Below are positions 1-8,863 of a stretch of 64,000 bases of DNA, piece by piece (within the stretch, counting starts at the first letter, position 1; each line of letters begins with the position of its first letter). The notes under the pieces were generated by a model that was not told the DNA's origin, searched no databases, and was given only the letters and a program-made list of their open reading frames with translations. The position numbers and the translations under genes are program-made. The stretch is from Oscillospiraceae bacterium. Lineage in GTDB: Bacteria > Bacillota > Clostridia > Oscillospirales > Ruminococcaceae. The stretch covers positions 1 through 64,000 of the forward strand of contig JAAVIC010000013.1 of NCBI GenBank assembly GCA_014799385.1, given 5' to 3'.

Positions 1-243
1 CACAAGCCCAAGGAGAATTACGTCAATCCAATTACTGCTTCCATTATAGCTTAAACTTTGAGTACCGTCTACCACCTTTATTTCGGGTGGATCTGCCGGT
101 AATTATATTATAACAGGAGGATCAATTACAGACAGTCCGGAATTGCAAATCCGATTCACAGGTACGGCAAATGCGGATTGGAAAATTCGACATTCAAGAA
201 CAACAGGCTTTACAATATTTTTATCACTAAGGAGGTAATAGTT
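1..243 (+). other. Left-edge remnant, possible coding debris
   Basis: Frame 1 is open from the window edge and stops at TAA 52-54 (last residues NPITASIIA), so it may be the tail of a gene outside the window. A second open frame from about 62 to the TAA near 238 reads plausibly as protein (for example FTGTANADWKIRHSRTT) but has no start codon. Together these could be the decayed end of a secreted protein related to the next gene; that is inference. An AGGAGG at about 115-120 has no start codon at usable distance. A short hairpin (CCACC/GGGTGG, 72-90) has no T tract. Confidence 0.25.
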
Positions 244-1005
244 ATGAAAAAAATCACGAAAGTTACATCGGCATTGGTTGGCGTTACTATGTGCGCCGGA
301 ATTATCGGAATGTTAGCGACAAATGCTTCGGAAACAACTCCCGAACCGGAACAGGAAGTAAGTGCGGTAACGTATAATACTTCCAATCCTTCCAAGATGT
401 CTATCGAAGAGTTTGACAAAATGGTTGAGGAGATGGGTATTATTGATGTGAGCGTACCGAAAACTCCCTCGCAGAAATTAGTTGAGGACGCATACTCGGT
501 CGGCGAATGCAACATCTCGGAATATGTCGATAAGGTTTTGGAAAACCTTGAAGCAGCATTGGGTTTCCCCGCATATCCCACAAGTGCTCCGATACCCATT
601 GAGGATCTGGAATCACCAGAGAGGTCATATGGTTTCTTCCCGACATCTTCCACAACATTGCCTTACCCCATTTACTTGGGAGAAACTTCCAAAGGAGAAG
701 CGGTTGCATCAAAGTATTACTTCCGTGTAACCGGCAAGCCCATTGAATTAGACTTTGCCCTGCAGGTAAGGGGCAACAACGGCAAAGAAGCAGTGCTTAA
801 AACAACCTTGTACAGGGAGCGAAAAGAATGGGCAGGATTAGACTCGTGGCAGACTGTCAAGTCGTGGAATCAGAAATTAGGCACAACATTCGGCACAGAG
901 TATGAAATATCGGATGTAGACAGCGACTATGTTTACTGCCTTGTCTTTGAAAACATTTCCGACATTAATTGTACGATTTCCGGTTGTATTACCGTTTGCG
1001 AATGA
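244..1005 (+). CDS. Secreted protein of unknown function
   Basis: The protein has 253 residues. The start at 244 is chosen because AAGGAGG lies just upstream and the ATG opens a typical signal peptide (basic MKKITK, then a hydrophobic stretch to about residue 25, then NASETTPEPEQE). An upstream in-frame ATG at 178 would bury the signal peptide. The rest is acidic and soluble-looking, with short proline-rich stretches and four cysteines in the last 35 residues (around YCLVF and NCTISGCITVCE) that could form disulphides outside the cell. I do not recognise a family. A strong terminator follows and the next gene has its own promoter, so it is probably transcribed alone. The export prediction is firm; the function is unknown. 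Confidence 0.75.
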   Translation: MKKITKVTSALVGVTMCAGIIGMLATNASETTPEPEQEVSAVTYNTSNPSKMSIEEFDKMVEEMGIIDVSVPKTPSQKLVEDAYSVGECNISEYVDKVLENLEAALGFPAYPTSAPIPIEDLESPERSYGFFPTSSTTLPYPIYLGETSKGEAVASKYYFRVTGKPIELDFALQVRGNNGKEAVLKTTLYRERKEWAGLDSWQTVKSWNQKLGTTFGTEYEISDVDSDYVYCLVFENISDINCTISGCITVCE

Positions 1006-1037
1006 TTGTGGACGCAACCGGCTAATTGAATAGATTT

Positions 1038-1073
1038 CGCTCCGCCGTTTTTTCGGCGGGGCGATTTTTTTCT
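1038..1073 (+). terminator. Intrinsic terminator
   Basis: Hairpin CGCTCCGCCG / CGGCGGGGCG with a T6 loop, followed by ATTTTTTTCTTT. It ends the secreted-protein transcript. Confidence 0.85.
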
Positions 1074-1131
1074 TTATCGATATTGCACAAAGCAGATAAA
1101 AATTTCTTGTTAAATTCGTACAACTAGCATA

Positions 1132-1160
1132 TTGACAAAATCGGATTTTAGATTTATAAT
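1132..1160 (+). promoter_or_regulatory. SigA-type promoter of the zinc-ribbon gene
   Basis: TTGACA at 1132-1137, 17-bp spacer, TATAAT at 1155-1160. The leader to the ATG at 1313 would be about 145 nt. I see no obvious riboswitch in it; the remainder of 1074-1312 holds nothing else recognisable. Confidence 0.8.
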
Positions 1161-1312
1161 AAATTAAGCTAACTTTTTTCGAACTGTATGTGGCTCTTTT
1201 TCGTTTTGCCGATAGTGAGATGAAAAAGAAGAGATAAGGCTTATATTAAAGTGTTTTCTCGTAGTTCGGCTTTGCAGATGTGTGTTAGCTGTATCGGAGA
1301 AAGGAATTAAAG

Positions 1313-3802
1313 ATGATTTGTACTAAATGCAACAGCATAGTCCCGGATGAGGCAAAATTTTGCCCATCCTGCGGAGCAGACTGTAAGCCCGCTCCCGCAG
1401 CACAGAACACTTCGGAGAAAAAGCAGTGCGTAAAATGCGGACTGGAGCTTGAAAATAATGCCAAGTTCTGCCCCGTTTGCGGTACGGCGGTGAATGCCGT
1501 ATCTCTTGACAAGCAGCCCGATTCGGACAGCCTTGTTTCGGCAATGCCCGGCTCTGTACCCACACCGACAGCGGTTGCCGCTCCGTCTATGGGAACAGCT
1601 CCTTACACGCCCTCCGCAGACGCAACGCCGAGCGGATTCGGCGAACCTGCTCCAATGCCGCAGTACGCGCCTCCCGCAGGCGGATTCGGCGAGCCTGCTC
1701 CAATGCCCCAGTATGCGCCTCCCACGGGCGGATTCGGCGATATGGGCAATATGGGTGCCGTAAGCTCCGCAGCGGCGGCAACGGCAGCTCCCGTAAAGAA
1801 GAAAAACGGCGCGAAAATCGCTATCATCGTTATCGCTGCGACACTGGTTGCTCTGCTCGCGGCAGCGGCGATTTTCTTCTTCACCAACAGAGCGGCATTC
1901 CTCAGCACGTTTATGGGCAAGTCCAGATATGCGGCAATGGTTGAGGGCAACTCCGTAAAGGAAGCAGCCCAAAAGATTGACGCGTCCGCGATTTCCAACG
2001 GCATAAAGTCCGCTTCTCAACTCTATACGTCCTCGGCAGGTTCGTCGCTTGGCGATATTATGCCGATGTCGTACAACACAAGCGGCGTATCCCTGCCCTC
2101 GGTTTCCGCAACGGATTTCAGCGCCCTGATCGAAACATACAGCAAGGTTCTTACCGAGACTTACGGTGTGGACGCCATCAAGATAACGGGCGGCGCAAAT
2201 ATTAACCTCACCGATTCGGCAATTTCCGCTATCGGTAATGCCTCGGACGTAAAAGAGATCATCGACATCATAAACGGCACGACCTTTACATACGACCTCG
2301 CGGCGAACGATTCCATGGTAGGCGCGTATGTTGGCGCAGAGGGCAAAATCACGGTCAATGCCAAGGTTCTGGTAAACGAGGACGGCACATGCTATCTGGC
2401 TCTCCCGTTCGCATCGGATAAGGCGTTGATGTTCAAGGTGGACAGCGATTCCTATAATACTCCGTCCGCTTCCGAAACAGTAGCTCTGGAGTTGGACGAA
2501 AAGGAAATCTCCCGTCTTATTGAAGAGCTTATCAAGATTTACCTCAAGCACTACGAAAAAGCCGTAACCGAAATGGAAAACGGTTCTCTCACAATTAACG
2601 GCGAACCGATTTCCGGCAAGCTCATCACCGCCGACTTCAACGGAGAAATCCTCTCCGATATGATGAGTGATATGATTAACCACATCGGCGAGGATAAGTA
2701 TCTCTCCACTCAAATCGTTGATTTTGTAAACAAAAACGGCGGCGAGATCACACTCAGCGAATATCAGGCGGCATTCTCGATCGTAGCAAATACCGTTTCT
2801 CTCCCCGATTCCGTGGGCTTCTCCATCAAGACCGTTATCAATAAAAACGGCGACATTCTCGCGAAGTCCTACACAGCGGGTCCGAATAACGAAATCGAGT
2901 TTACATACAAGAACAGCGAAAAGAGCTTTAACGCTCAGCTTATCTTCAACGCAGACGGCGAAAAGTTTACCGCAAAGGTTGACTGCGTAAAGATTGACGA
3001 CAAGAGCGGCACAGTTGAGCTTTCGTTCCAGGAGAACGATGATGGCGAGTACAAGTTCACCATTGCGTACAGCGGCGTTGAAACCGTAAAGAGCTTTAAC
3101 AGAGATGTTACCGTAGGCACATTTACCGTAACCGTTAATATGCCCAAGGGCTTTAACGCAATTGACGATGAGCTGCTCACCGTTCTCGATGGTTTGCAGG
3201 TTACCGTTTCAAGCTCCGCAACCGCAGATTCTCAGACCGTTGACCTCAGCGTAAAGACTCCCGTTTACGGCAATGCGGCGATTACCCTTACGGTAAGCAA
3301 GTCCTCTTCCAATGAGATTCTGGCAGTTCCGAGCAATGTAATCGACTTCAACGGCGATATGGATTCAAATACCGAGAAAAAGTTCGAGGAATTTGAACAG
3401 GAAGTAGAAGACGCTCTCAAGAACATTGACGTTTTCAAGGGCATCATCGGGGAAATTGAGCCTTCCGTACCCGTTACTCCTGTTACACCAAATCCTCCGA
3501 GCATCTTCACTCCCGGCGCTTCTCACGCGAACGATGACTTCTCCTCAATGAGCTTTGACGAGCTTGACGAACTTTTCGATGAGTACATCGACCGCAGATA
3601 TGATGTGTCCGCTTACTCCGGCGACAGCGAATTTTACAGCAAGCTGGTGGATGTCAACGAGACATACTTAACAGCACACAACTACTGGTTTGATTATTGT
3701 TATGAATATGATTACAATGATGAAGCAACTCTTAACGAATTTAGAAACAGCTTGCGTGATTTCGTAATTGCCGTTGAAGCGTGCGAGGCACTTATTGACT
3801 AA
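1313..3802 (+). CDS. Zinc-ribbon, membrane-anchored protein with large extracellular domain
   Basis: 829 residues. Two tandem zinc ribbons open the protein (CTKCNSIVPDEAKFCPSCG near residue 3, CVKCGLELENNAKFCPVCG near residue 42), each with a CxxC...CxxC pattern. A proline/glycine linker follows (residues ~95-145) with two near-identical copies of GGFGEPAPMPQYAPP. One transmembrane helix lies at ~165-190 (AIIVIAATLVALLAAAAIFF). The remaining ~640 residues should lie outside the cell and are beta-rich, without catalytic motifs I recognise. This layout is common in Firmicutes zinc-ribbon proteins of unknown role; sensing or envelope maintenance is only inference. The start has AGAAAGG upstream. 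It is monocistronic, with its own promoter and a terminator. Confidence 0.85.
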   Translation: MICTKCNSIVPDEAKFCPSCGADCKPAPAAQNTSEKKQCVKCGLELENNAKFCPVCGTAVNAVSLDKQPDSDSLVSAMPGSVPTPTAVAAPSMGTAPYTPSADATPSGFGEPAPMPQYAPPAGGFGEPAPMPQYAPPTGGFGDMGNMGAVSSAAAATAAPVKKKNGAKIAIIVIAATLVALLAAAAIFFFTNRAAFLSTFMGKSRYAAMVEGNSVKEAAQKIDASAISNGIKSASQLYTSSAGSSLGDIMPMSYNTSGVSLPSVSATDFSALIETYSKVLTETYGVDAIKITGGANINLTDSAISAIGNASDVKEIIDIINGTTFTYDLAANDSMVGAYVGAEGKITVNAKVLVNEDGTCYLALPFASDKALMFKVDSDSYNTPSASETVALELDEKEISRLIEELIKIYLKHYEKAVTEMENGSLTINGEPISGKLITADFNGEILSDMMSDMINHIGEDKYLSTQIVDFVNKNGGEITLSEYQAAFSIVANTVSLPDSVGFSIKTVINKNGDILAKSYTAGPNNEIEFTYKNSEKSFNAQLIFNADGEKFTAKVDCVKIDDKSGTVELSFQENDDGEYKFTIAYSGVETVKSFNRDVTVGTFTVTVNMPKGFNAIDDELLTVLDGLQVTVSSSATADSQTVDLSVKTPVYGNAAITLTVSKSSSNEILAVPSNVIDFNGDMDSNTEKKFEEFEQEVEDALKNIDVFKGIIGEIEPSVPVTPVTPNPPSIFTPGASHANDDFSSMSFDELDELFDEYIDRRYDVSAYSGDSEFYSKLVDVNETYLTAHNYWFDYCYEYDYNDEATLNEFRNSLRDFVIAVEACEALID

Positions 3803-3829
3803 CAGCACGCGATCCCAAAATAAAAAGCT

Positions 3830-3860
3830 CCCCCTGCGGATAACCGCAGGGGGAATTTTA
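3830..3860. terminator. Bidirectional terminator between zinc-ribbon gene and glgD
   Basis: Hairpin CCCCCTGCGG / CCGCAGGGGG with loop ATAA, followed by AATTTTA on the plus strand. It separates the two convergent genes. Confidence 0.8.
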
Positions 3861-3878
3861 TGAAAGGAGGTACACAAA

Positions 3879-3953
3879 ATGTGTATGAAGACATCAAAGG
3901 TTAAACTACTCCGCCCTTGGAGATATACACGGGGAAGTCCACAGAGCCTGTAA
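3879..3953 (+). CDS. Possible 24-residue basic peptide antisense to the glgD end
   Basis: A near-perfect ribosome binding site (AAAGGAGG at 3863-3870) lies 8 nt before an ATG that opens a 24-codon frame ending at TAA 3951-3953. The peptide is basic (it begins MCMKTSKVKLLRPW). From 3901 onward it is antisense to the 3' end of glgD. There is no promoter of its own and the terminator lies directly upstream, so expression would need readthrough. The ribosome site may be a relic of a lost gene. Weak call. Confidence 0.2.
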   Translation: MCMKTSKVKLLRPWRYTRGSPQSL

Positions 3954-5025
3954 TGGTGCGGTTTTTCGTAATCGTTACGCTCTTGTCGGCGATCGCGTCA
4001 ATAAACGATGCCTTTTCCTCGATTACCGCGCCGTGCATTACGATACTGTTCTTGACAATCGCGCCCTTGCCGACCTTAACGCCGCGGAACAGCACAGAGT
4101 TCTCGACCGTTCCTTCGATTATGCAGCCGTCCGCAATCAGCGAATTTTTCACGGAGCAATCGATTCCGTACTTTGCGGGAGCAACATCGCGAACCTTGGT
4201 GTAAATCGGTGTATCAAGCGAGAACATCTCGTGCGAGATTTCGCGGTTCATCATATCCATGGTCGCCTTGTAGTAGGTTTTCATCGAGTCGATAACCTCG
4301 TAATACTTATTGTACTTATAACCCATGATTTTGAAATCGTGCAGCTTGTGCTGGAGAATATCCGTTTCAAAGCTGTACAGGCTGCGGCATTCGCTCTCGC
4401 GAATAAGCTCCTCAAGGAACTTTCGGCGCATAACATAGATGTTCAGCGCTATGTTCATCTCGCCGCCGATCGACGGTCTTGCCAACACATCATACACGGT
4501 GTTGTTCTCGTCAACGCACAGCACGGTCTGGGTCTGCGCGCGTTCGGGGATGTAAAATCCCGTTCCGTAAACGCAGGTAATATCCGCGCCGTTTTTCTCG
4601 TGGAAATCCACCATCGGCTTGATGTCCATATTCGTCACAACGTTGCTGTCCGTCATTACAACATACTCGCAATTGCTTTCGTGGATAAACTCCGCCGCGC
4701 CCGCGAGAGCCTCCAGTCTTCCACGGTACATTCCCGCGTTTTCGCGCCCATACGGGGGCAGAATGTGCAGTCCGCCCGTCTTACGCGCCAAATCCCATTC
4801 GGAACCCATTCCGAGGTGGTTCATCAGGGAGTAATAATTTGTCTTAGTAATAATTCCCACTTGGGTGATTCCGGAATTGACCATTCCCGACAGCGGAAAA
4901 TCAATCAGCCGATACTTGCTTCCGAACGGAACGCTCGCCATCGCTCTTGCCTTGGTAAGCTCGGGTAAGGTTTGTTCGTGCATATTAGCAAAAATCAAGC
5001 CCAAAACGTTAGCCATACTTGCCAT
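3901..5025 (-). CDS. glgD: Glucose-1-phosphate adenylyltransferase, GlgD subunit
   Basis: 374 residues from the chosen ATG. The longer reading begins at a TTG three codons upstream; GAGGAGG sits 10 nt before the ATG. The N-terminus (LGLIFANMHEQTLPEL, then SVPFGSKYRLIDFPLSG) matches the GlgD type, in which the nucleotide-binding GGxGxRL signature of GlgC is missing, so it is expected to be the regulatory partner in a GlgC/GlgD heteromer making ADP-glucose. The C-terminal ~100 residues have the hexapeptide-like repeats of a left-handed beta helix. It is the last gene of glgB-glgC-glgD, 18 nt after glgC counted to this start, and ends at the shared terminator. Confidence 0.93.
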   Translation of the reverse strand: MASMANVLGLIFANMHEQTLPELTKARAMASVPFGSKYRLIDFPLSGMVNSGITQVGIITKTNYYSLMNHLGMGSEWDLARKTGGLHILPPYGRENAGMYRGRLEALAGAAEFIHESNCEYVVMTDSNVVTNMDIKPMVDFHEKNGADITCVYGTGFYIPERAQTQTVLCVDENNTVYDVLARPSIGGEMNIALNIYVMRRKFLEELIRESECRSLYSFETDILQHKLHDFKIMGYKYNKYYEVIDSMKTYYKATMDMMNREISHEMFSLDTPIYTKVRDVAPAKYGIDCSVKNSLIADGCIIEGTVENSVLFRGVKVGKGAIVKNSIVMHGAVIEEKASFIDAIADKSVTITKNRTITGSVDFPVYISKGGVV

Positions 5026-5043
5026 ATCAAACAATCCTCCTCA

Positions 5044-6249
5044 TTATATATCTTTGGAAATCATAGCCTTGGGCGGAGCAACGGCATTTGCCGAAACGTC
5101 CACGTGATGCCCGATTACGGCAACGCCCCACTGCGACTTGTCCTCAATAAGCTCGGGACGCTCGCCGATGTGCGCGCCCTCTCCGATTACGCAGTCCTCG
5201 CCGACAATCGCGTATTCGATAACCGCGCCTTTCTTGATAACGGTATTGGGCATAATAATCGAATCGCGGACAATTGCGCCCTCTTCAACGGTAACTCCCG
5301 CGAACAGCACGGAGAAGTCAACCATTCCGTTGATTTCGCAGCCCTCGGCAATCATCGAGTTCTCGATACGCGACTGAGGACCTACATAATGCGGCGGCAT
5401 AACGGGGTTGCGCGAGTAAATCTTCCAACTGTCGTCCAACAGATCCAACGGCACTTTGGGGTCGAGAACGTCCATATTCGCCTCCCACAAGGAGTCGATC
5501 GTTCCAACGTCTTTCCAATATCCATCAAAGTGGTATGCAACCATCTTTTCCTTATTATCCAGCATTGCGGGGATTATGTTCTTTCCGAAGTCCTTGGTCG
5601 CGTTTTCATCGTTCTCGTTGTCAATAAGGTATTGACGCAGCTTAGACCACGAGAATACGTAAATTCCCATTGACGCGAGGTTGGACTTAGGCTCTTTTGG
5701 TTTCTCCGCGAACTCGGTGATAGTGCCGTCCTCTTTGGCGGTCATAATTCCGAATCGCGAAGCCTCCTCCCACGGAACTTCCAACACGGCGATAGTAGCG
5801 TCCGCCTGCTTTTCCTTGTGGAAGTCCACCATTTTGGAGTAGTCCATCTTGTATATGTGGTCGCCCGACAGAATAACCACGTATTCGGGGTTATAGCGGT
5901 CGACAAAGCTGATGTTCTGATAGATAGCGTTTGCCGTGCCGGAATACCAGCTCTTTCCGAGAGCGGTTTCATACGGCGGCAGAACGTGCACTCCGCCGTG
6001 CGCTCTGTCAAGTCCCCACGGCTGACCGTTGCCGATGTACTCATTAAGCACCATCGGCTGATATTGGGTCAGAACGCCCACCGTGTCAATTCCGGAATTC
6101 ACGCAATTGGACAGCGGGAAATCAATGATTCTGTACTTGCCGCCGTAAGGCACGGCAGGCTTTGCCATATCCTGCGTCAAAGCATACAAGCGGCTGCCCT
6201 GTCCGCCTGCGAGAAGCATAGCGACGCATTCCTTTTTAATATGGTTCAT
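5044..6249 (-). CDS. glgC: Glucose-1-phosphate adenylyltransferase (ADP-glucose pyrophosphorylase)
   Basis: 401 residues, the usual length. It makes ADP-glucose and pyrophosphate from glucose-1-phosphate and ATP, the committed step of bacterial glycogen synthesis. The nucleotidyltransferase signature is intact at the N-terminus ([12 protein letters not shown], then [19 protein letters not shown]). [10 protein letters not shown] and the [10 protein letters not shown] segment are also typical. The C-terminus is a left-handed beta helix ([21 protein letters not shown] and following repeats). GGAGG lies upstream of the ATG. It lies between glgB (44 nt upstream) and glgD, so the three genes form one operon. 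Confidence 0.97.
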   Translation of the reverse strand: MNHIKKECVAMLLAGGQGSRLYALTQDMAKPAVPYGGKYRIIDFPLSNCVNSGIDTVGVLTQYQPMVLNEYIGNGQPWGLDRAHGGVHVLPPYETALGKSWYSGTANAIYQNISFVDRYNPEYVVILSGDHIYKMDYSKMVDFHKEKQADATIAVLEVPWEEASRFGIMTAKEDGTITEFAEKPKEPKSNLASMGIYVFSWSKLRQYLIDNENDENATKDFGKNIIPAMLDNKEKMVAYHFDGYWKDVGTIDSLWEANMDVLDPKVPLDLLDDSWKIYSRNPVMPPHYVGPQSRIENSMIAEGCEINGMVDFSVLFAGVTVEEGAIVRDSIIMPNTVIKKGAVIEYAIVGEDCVIGEGAHIGERPELIEDKSQWGVAVIGHHVDVSANAVAPPKAMISKDI

Positions 6250-6293
6250 AATGCATCCTCCAATATACGTTTTAGCTCCTATGGAGCTGTAAT

Positions 6294-8309
6294 TTACTTT
6301 ACCGATTTATTGGACTTCGCGGATTCCGTCTTGCCGGATTTTTCCTCCGCTTTCACGTCCTTTACTTCCTCAGCGGAAACCTCGGCAAACTCCACCTCGA
6401 CCGCCGCTTGCGGGTCGCGAATATTCTTCGGCTTGAAGAACAGCACCGACATCGGCGGAACATCAATCGAAATGCTGTACTGTTCGCCGTGCATTGGTGT
6501 TTCCACAGCGGAGATCGTGCCGTTCTTAATGCCGCTGCCGCCGAACTCAACATCGTCCGAGCTTAAAATCTCCTCGTAATCCGCGAAGTACGGAACGCCG
6601 ATTTCATACACCTCATGGCGCACGGGCTGGAAGTTGCAGACAACAATTATCTCGTCCTTGTTCTTACCGATTCTGCGGAACGCTATAACGGAGTTTTGGC
6701 TGTCGTCCGCGCAAATCCAGTGGAAGCCCTCCCAGCTTGTGTCGCACTCCCACAGCGCGGGGGTATCCTTATAGAACTTGTTCAGCACCTTTACATACTC
6801 GTGATACTTGTAATGAGGCTCAAACTCCAGAACTTCCCAGTCGAGCTGAGTCTGGAAGTTCCACTCTTTGTACTGAGCAAACTCCTGACCCATAAACATC
6901 AGTTTCTTGCCGGGGTGAGCCATCATATATCCGAGGAACGTCCGCATAGAGTTGAATCTGAACTCGCGCGGACCGCCCATCTTATCGAGCATCGAGCATT
7001 TTCCGTAAACCACCTCATCGTGGCTTATCGGCAGCACGAAGTTCTCCGAGAACGCGTAATAGAACGAGAATGTAACTAGATTATGGTTATACGGACGTCC
7101 GAGCGGGTCCATACTCATATACCGCAGCATATCGTTCATCCAACCCATATTCCACTTGAAGTTGAACCCGAGTCCGCCAATGTCTGCGGGCTTTGTAACC
7201 ATCGGCCACGCGGTGGATTCCTCGGCAACCATCAAGAGGTTGGGGTGTTCCTTGAATAAAGCGGCGTTCAGCTTTTGCAGGAACGCGATCGCCTCAAGGT
7301 TCTCCTTGCCGCCCTTGTTGTTAGGACGCCACTCGCCGTCACGGCGGTCATAGTCGAGGTACAGCATAGACGCAACCGCGTCAACGCGCAGTCCGTCAAC
7401 GTGGTACTTTTCAACCCAGTAATTCGCGTTGGAAACAAGGTAGCTCTGCACCTCGGGAAGTCCCCAGTTGAAGATGTGCGTCCCCCAGCTCTTATGCTCG
7501 CGGCGGAACGGGTCGGAATACTCATAACAGCTTTCGCCGTCCCATTCGTACAGACCCGCCGCGTCTTTCGGGAAGTGCGCCGGCACCCAGTCCACAATAA
7601 CGCCGATTCCCGCCTGATGGCATTTATCCACAAATTCCATAAATTCGTGCGGAGTGCCGAAACGAGATGTCGGAGCGAAATAGCCGATCTGCTGATACCC
7701 CCACGAGCCGTCAAAGGGATACTCGCCGATAGGCATAAGCTCTATATGGGTATAGCCCATATCTTTGATATACGGAATAAGCTCATCGGCAAGCTCGAGA
7801 TAACTCAGCTCTCTGCCGTCCTTGTGTTTCCACGAGCCGCAATTCACCTCATATATATTGATGGGGCTTTCGTAGATGTTCTTTTCCGCCAACTCGTCCA
7901 GGTATTTCTTGTCTTTCCAAGTGTAACCGTCAAGGTCGTAGAACTTGGTCGCGGTGTTCGGGCGAAGCTCCATATGATAGCCGTACGGGTCGGCTTTCAG
8001 CTTGATAAGCCCGTCGGGAGCCTCAACGCTGTACTTGTAATTATCGAACTGCTTGATTCCGGGAACAAATACCTCCCAGATTCCGCCGTCGCTGATTTTA
8101 TTCATGAAGCATTGTGTTCTGTCCCAGTGATTGAAGTCGCCAACAACGCTCACGGATTTAGCGTGAGGAGCCCAGCATCTGAATACTACGCCGGACTTAC
8201 CGTTTTCGGTTTCCTTGTGTGAGCCGAAAAAATCAAACGCGTGCGCATTCTCGCCCTGATGAAACAGGTACAGCGGAACGTTGTATTTTTCGGGAACTGT
8301 TATTGCCAT
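6294..8309 (-). CDS. glgB: 1,4-alpha-glucan branching enzyme (GH13)
   Basis: 671 residues. It transfers alpha-1,4 chains to make alpha-1,6 branches in glycogen. An N-terminal CBM48 domain lies around residues 20-120 ([20 protein letters not shown]), followed by the GH13 barrel. The nucleophile region is [15 protein letters not shown], the acid/base glutamate sits in VAEESTAWP, and the transition-state stabiliser in [11 protein letters not shown]. The last ~45 residues are a charged lysine/glutamate tail beyond the usual end, probably disordered. It is the first gene of the glg operon, with GGAGG upstream and a promoter at 8474-8502. Confidence 0.96.
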   Translation of the reverse strand: MAITVPEKYNVPLYLFHQGENAHAFDFFGSHKETENGKSGVVFRCWAPHAKSVSVVGDFNHWDRTQCFMNKISDGGIWEVFVPGIKQFDNYKYSVEAPDGLIKLKADPYGYHMELRPNTATKFYDLDGYTWKDKKYLDELAEKNIYESPINIYEVNCGSWKHKDGRELSYLELADELIPYIKDMGYTHIELMPIGEYPFDGSWGYQQIGYFAPTSRFGTPHEFMEFVDKCHQAGIGVIVDWVPAHFPKDAAGLYEWDGESCYEYSDPFRREHKSWGTHIFNWGLPEVQSYLVSNANYWVEKYHVDGLRVDAVASMLYLDYDRRDGEWRPNNKGGKENLEAIAFLQKLNAALFKEHPNLLMVAEESTAWPMVTKPADIGGLGFNFKWNMGWMNDMLRYMSMDPLGRPYNHNLVTFSFYYAFSENFVLPISHDEVVYGKCSMLDKMGGPREFRFNSMRTFLGYMMAHPGKKLMFMGQEFAQYKEWNFQTQLDWEVLEFEPHYKYHEYVKVLNKFYKDTPALWECDTSWEGFHWICADDSQNSVIAFRRIGKNKDEIIVVCNFQPVRHEVYEIGVPYFADYEEILSSDDVEFGGSGIKNGTISAVETPMHGEQYSISIDVPPMSVLFFKPKNIRDPQAAVEVEFAEVSAEEVKDVKAEEKSGKTESAKSNKSVK

Positions 8310-8473
8310 TTTGCGTTTACCTCCATCTTAAATTCGCGGATTTAGCACCGCTTGTTTCGCTGCGCTGCGCCTTTATGCCTCATGCAAAAAGCCGCACCAT
8401 GTAAAAACACGTCATTATTTTTTTGATTATTATCACCAAAAATTCTCGATTCAAAACGTGTTTCTTTAATCAT

Positions 8474-8502
8474 ATTGTAACATACATTGTAAAATTTTGC
8501 AA
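8474..8502 (-). promoter_or_regulatory. Promoter of the glgBCD operon
   Basis: On the minus strand TTGCAA (8497-8502), 17-bp spacer, TACAAT (8474-8479). The leader to glgB would be about 155 nt and contains only a weak hairpin around 8340-8400. The stretch 8503-8726 is AT-rich and shows no gene. Confidence 0.65.
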
Positions 8503-8726
8503 GTACCTTGTTAATAATTTATGAATAATGTCATTTTTTTCTTTTGGATTTGTGAAATTTGCACAAAGATTTTTATGAAAACGGTATACATTTGGTTTAC
8601 ATATGCATAATTTACTGATTATTTTGTTGAAAATCCGTTGATTTTGTGCAAAACATCAAAACAGTTGTCCAAGCATTCGCATTTCCCGCAAAGCGAGAAA
8701 TGCCGGCTTGTATAAAAAGTATTTTT

Positions 8727-8832
8727 CAGACTGTCGAGAAGCCACCGGATACGAGGAAGTCGCACCGCGGCTAGCCTTAAAGGCTGCCGCGCGTGCGGCT
8801 GACGAAGTAGATGGTGGTTTATCGACAGTCTG
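8727..8832. repeat. Long inverted-repeat element downstream of spoIIE
   Basis: The ends pair over about 20 bp: CAGACTGTCGAGAAGCCACC (8727-8746) with GGTGGTTTATCGACAGTCTG (8813-8832). A nested hairpin lies inside (GCGGCTAGCCT / AGGCTGCCGC around 8767-8791). There is no start codon or ribosome site. It lies between the glgB leader and the end of spoIIE. It could be a miniature inverted-repeat element or a structured RNA end; no target duplication is clear. Confidence 0.6.
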
Positions 8833-8863
8833 ATGCAATTACTCAGACAACTGTCGGTTATTG

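Noticed and set aside
1307-2713. 468-codon open frame on the minus strand inside the zinc-ribbon gene
   Set aside because: Shadow frame: no ribosome site, low-quality composition, and the plus-strand gene has clear domains and promoter.
8656-8838. 60-codon minus-strand frame in the inverted repeat after spoIIE
   Set aside because: Lies in a near-palindrome, no ribosome site.
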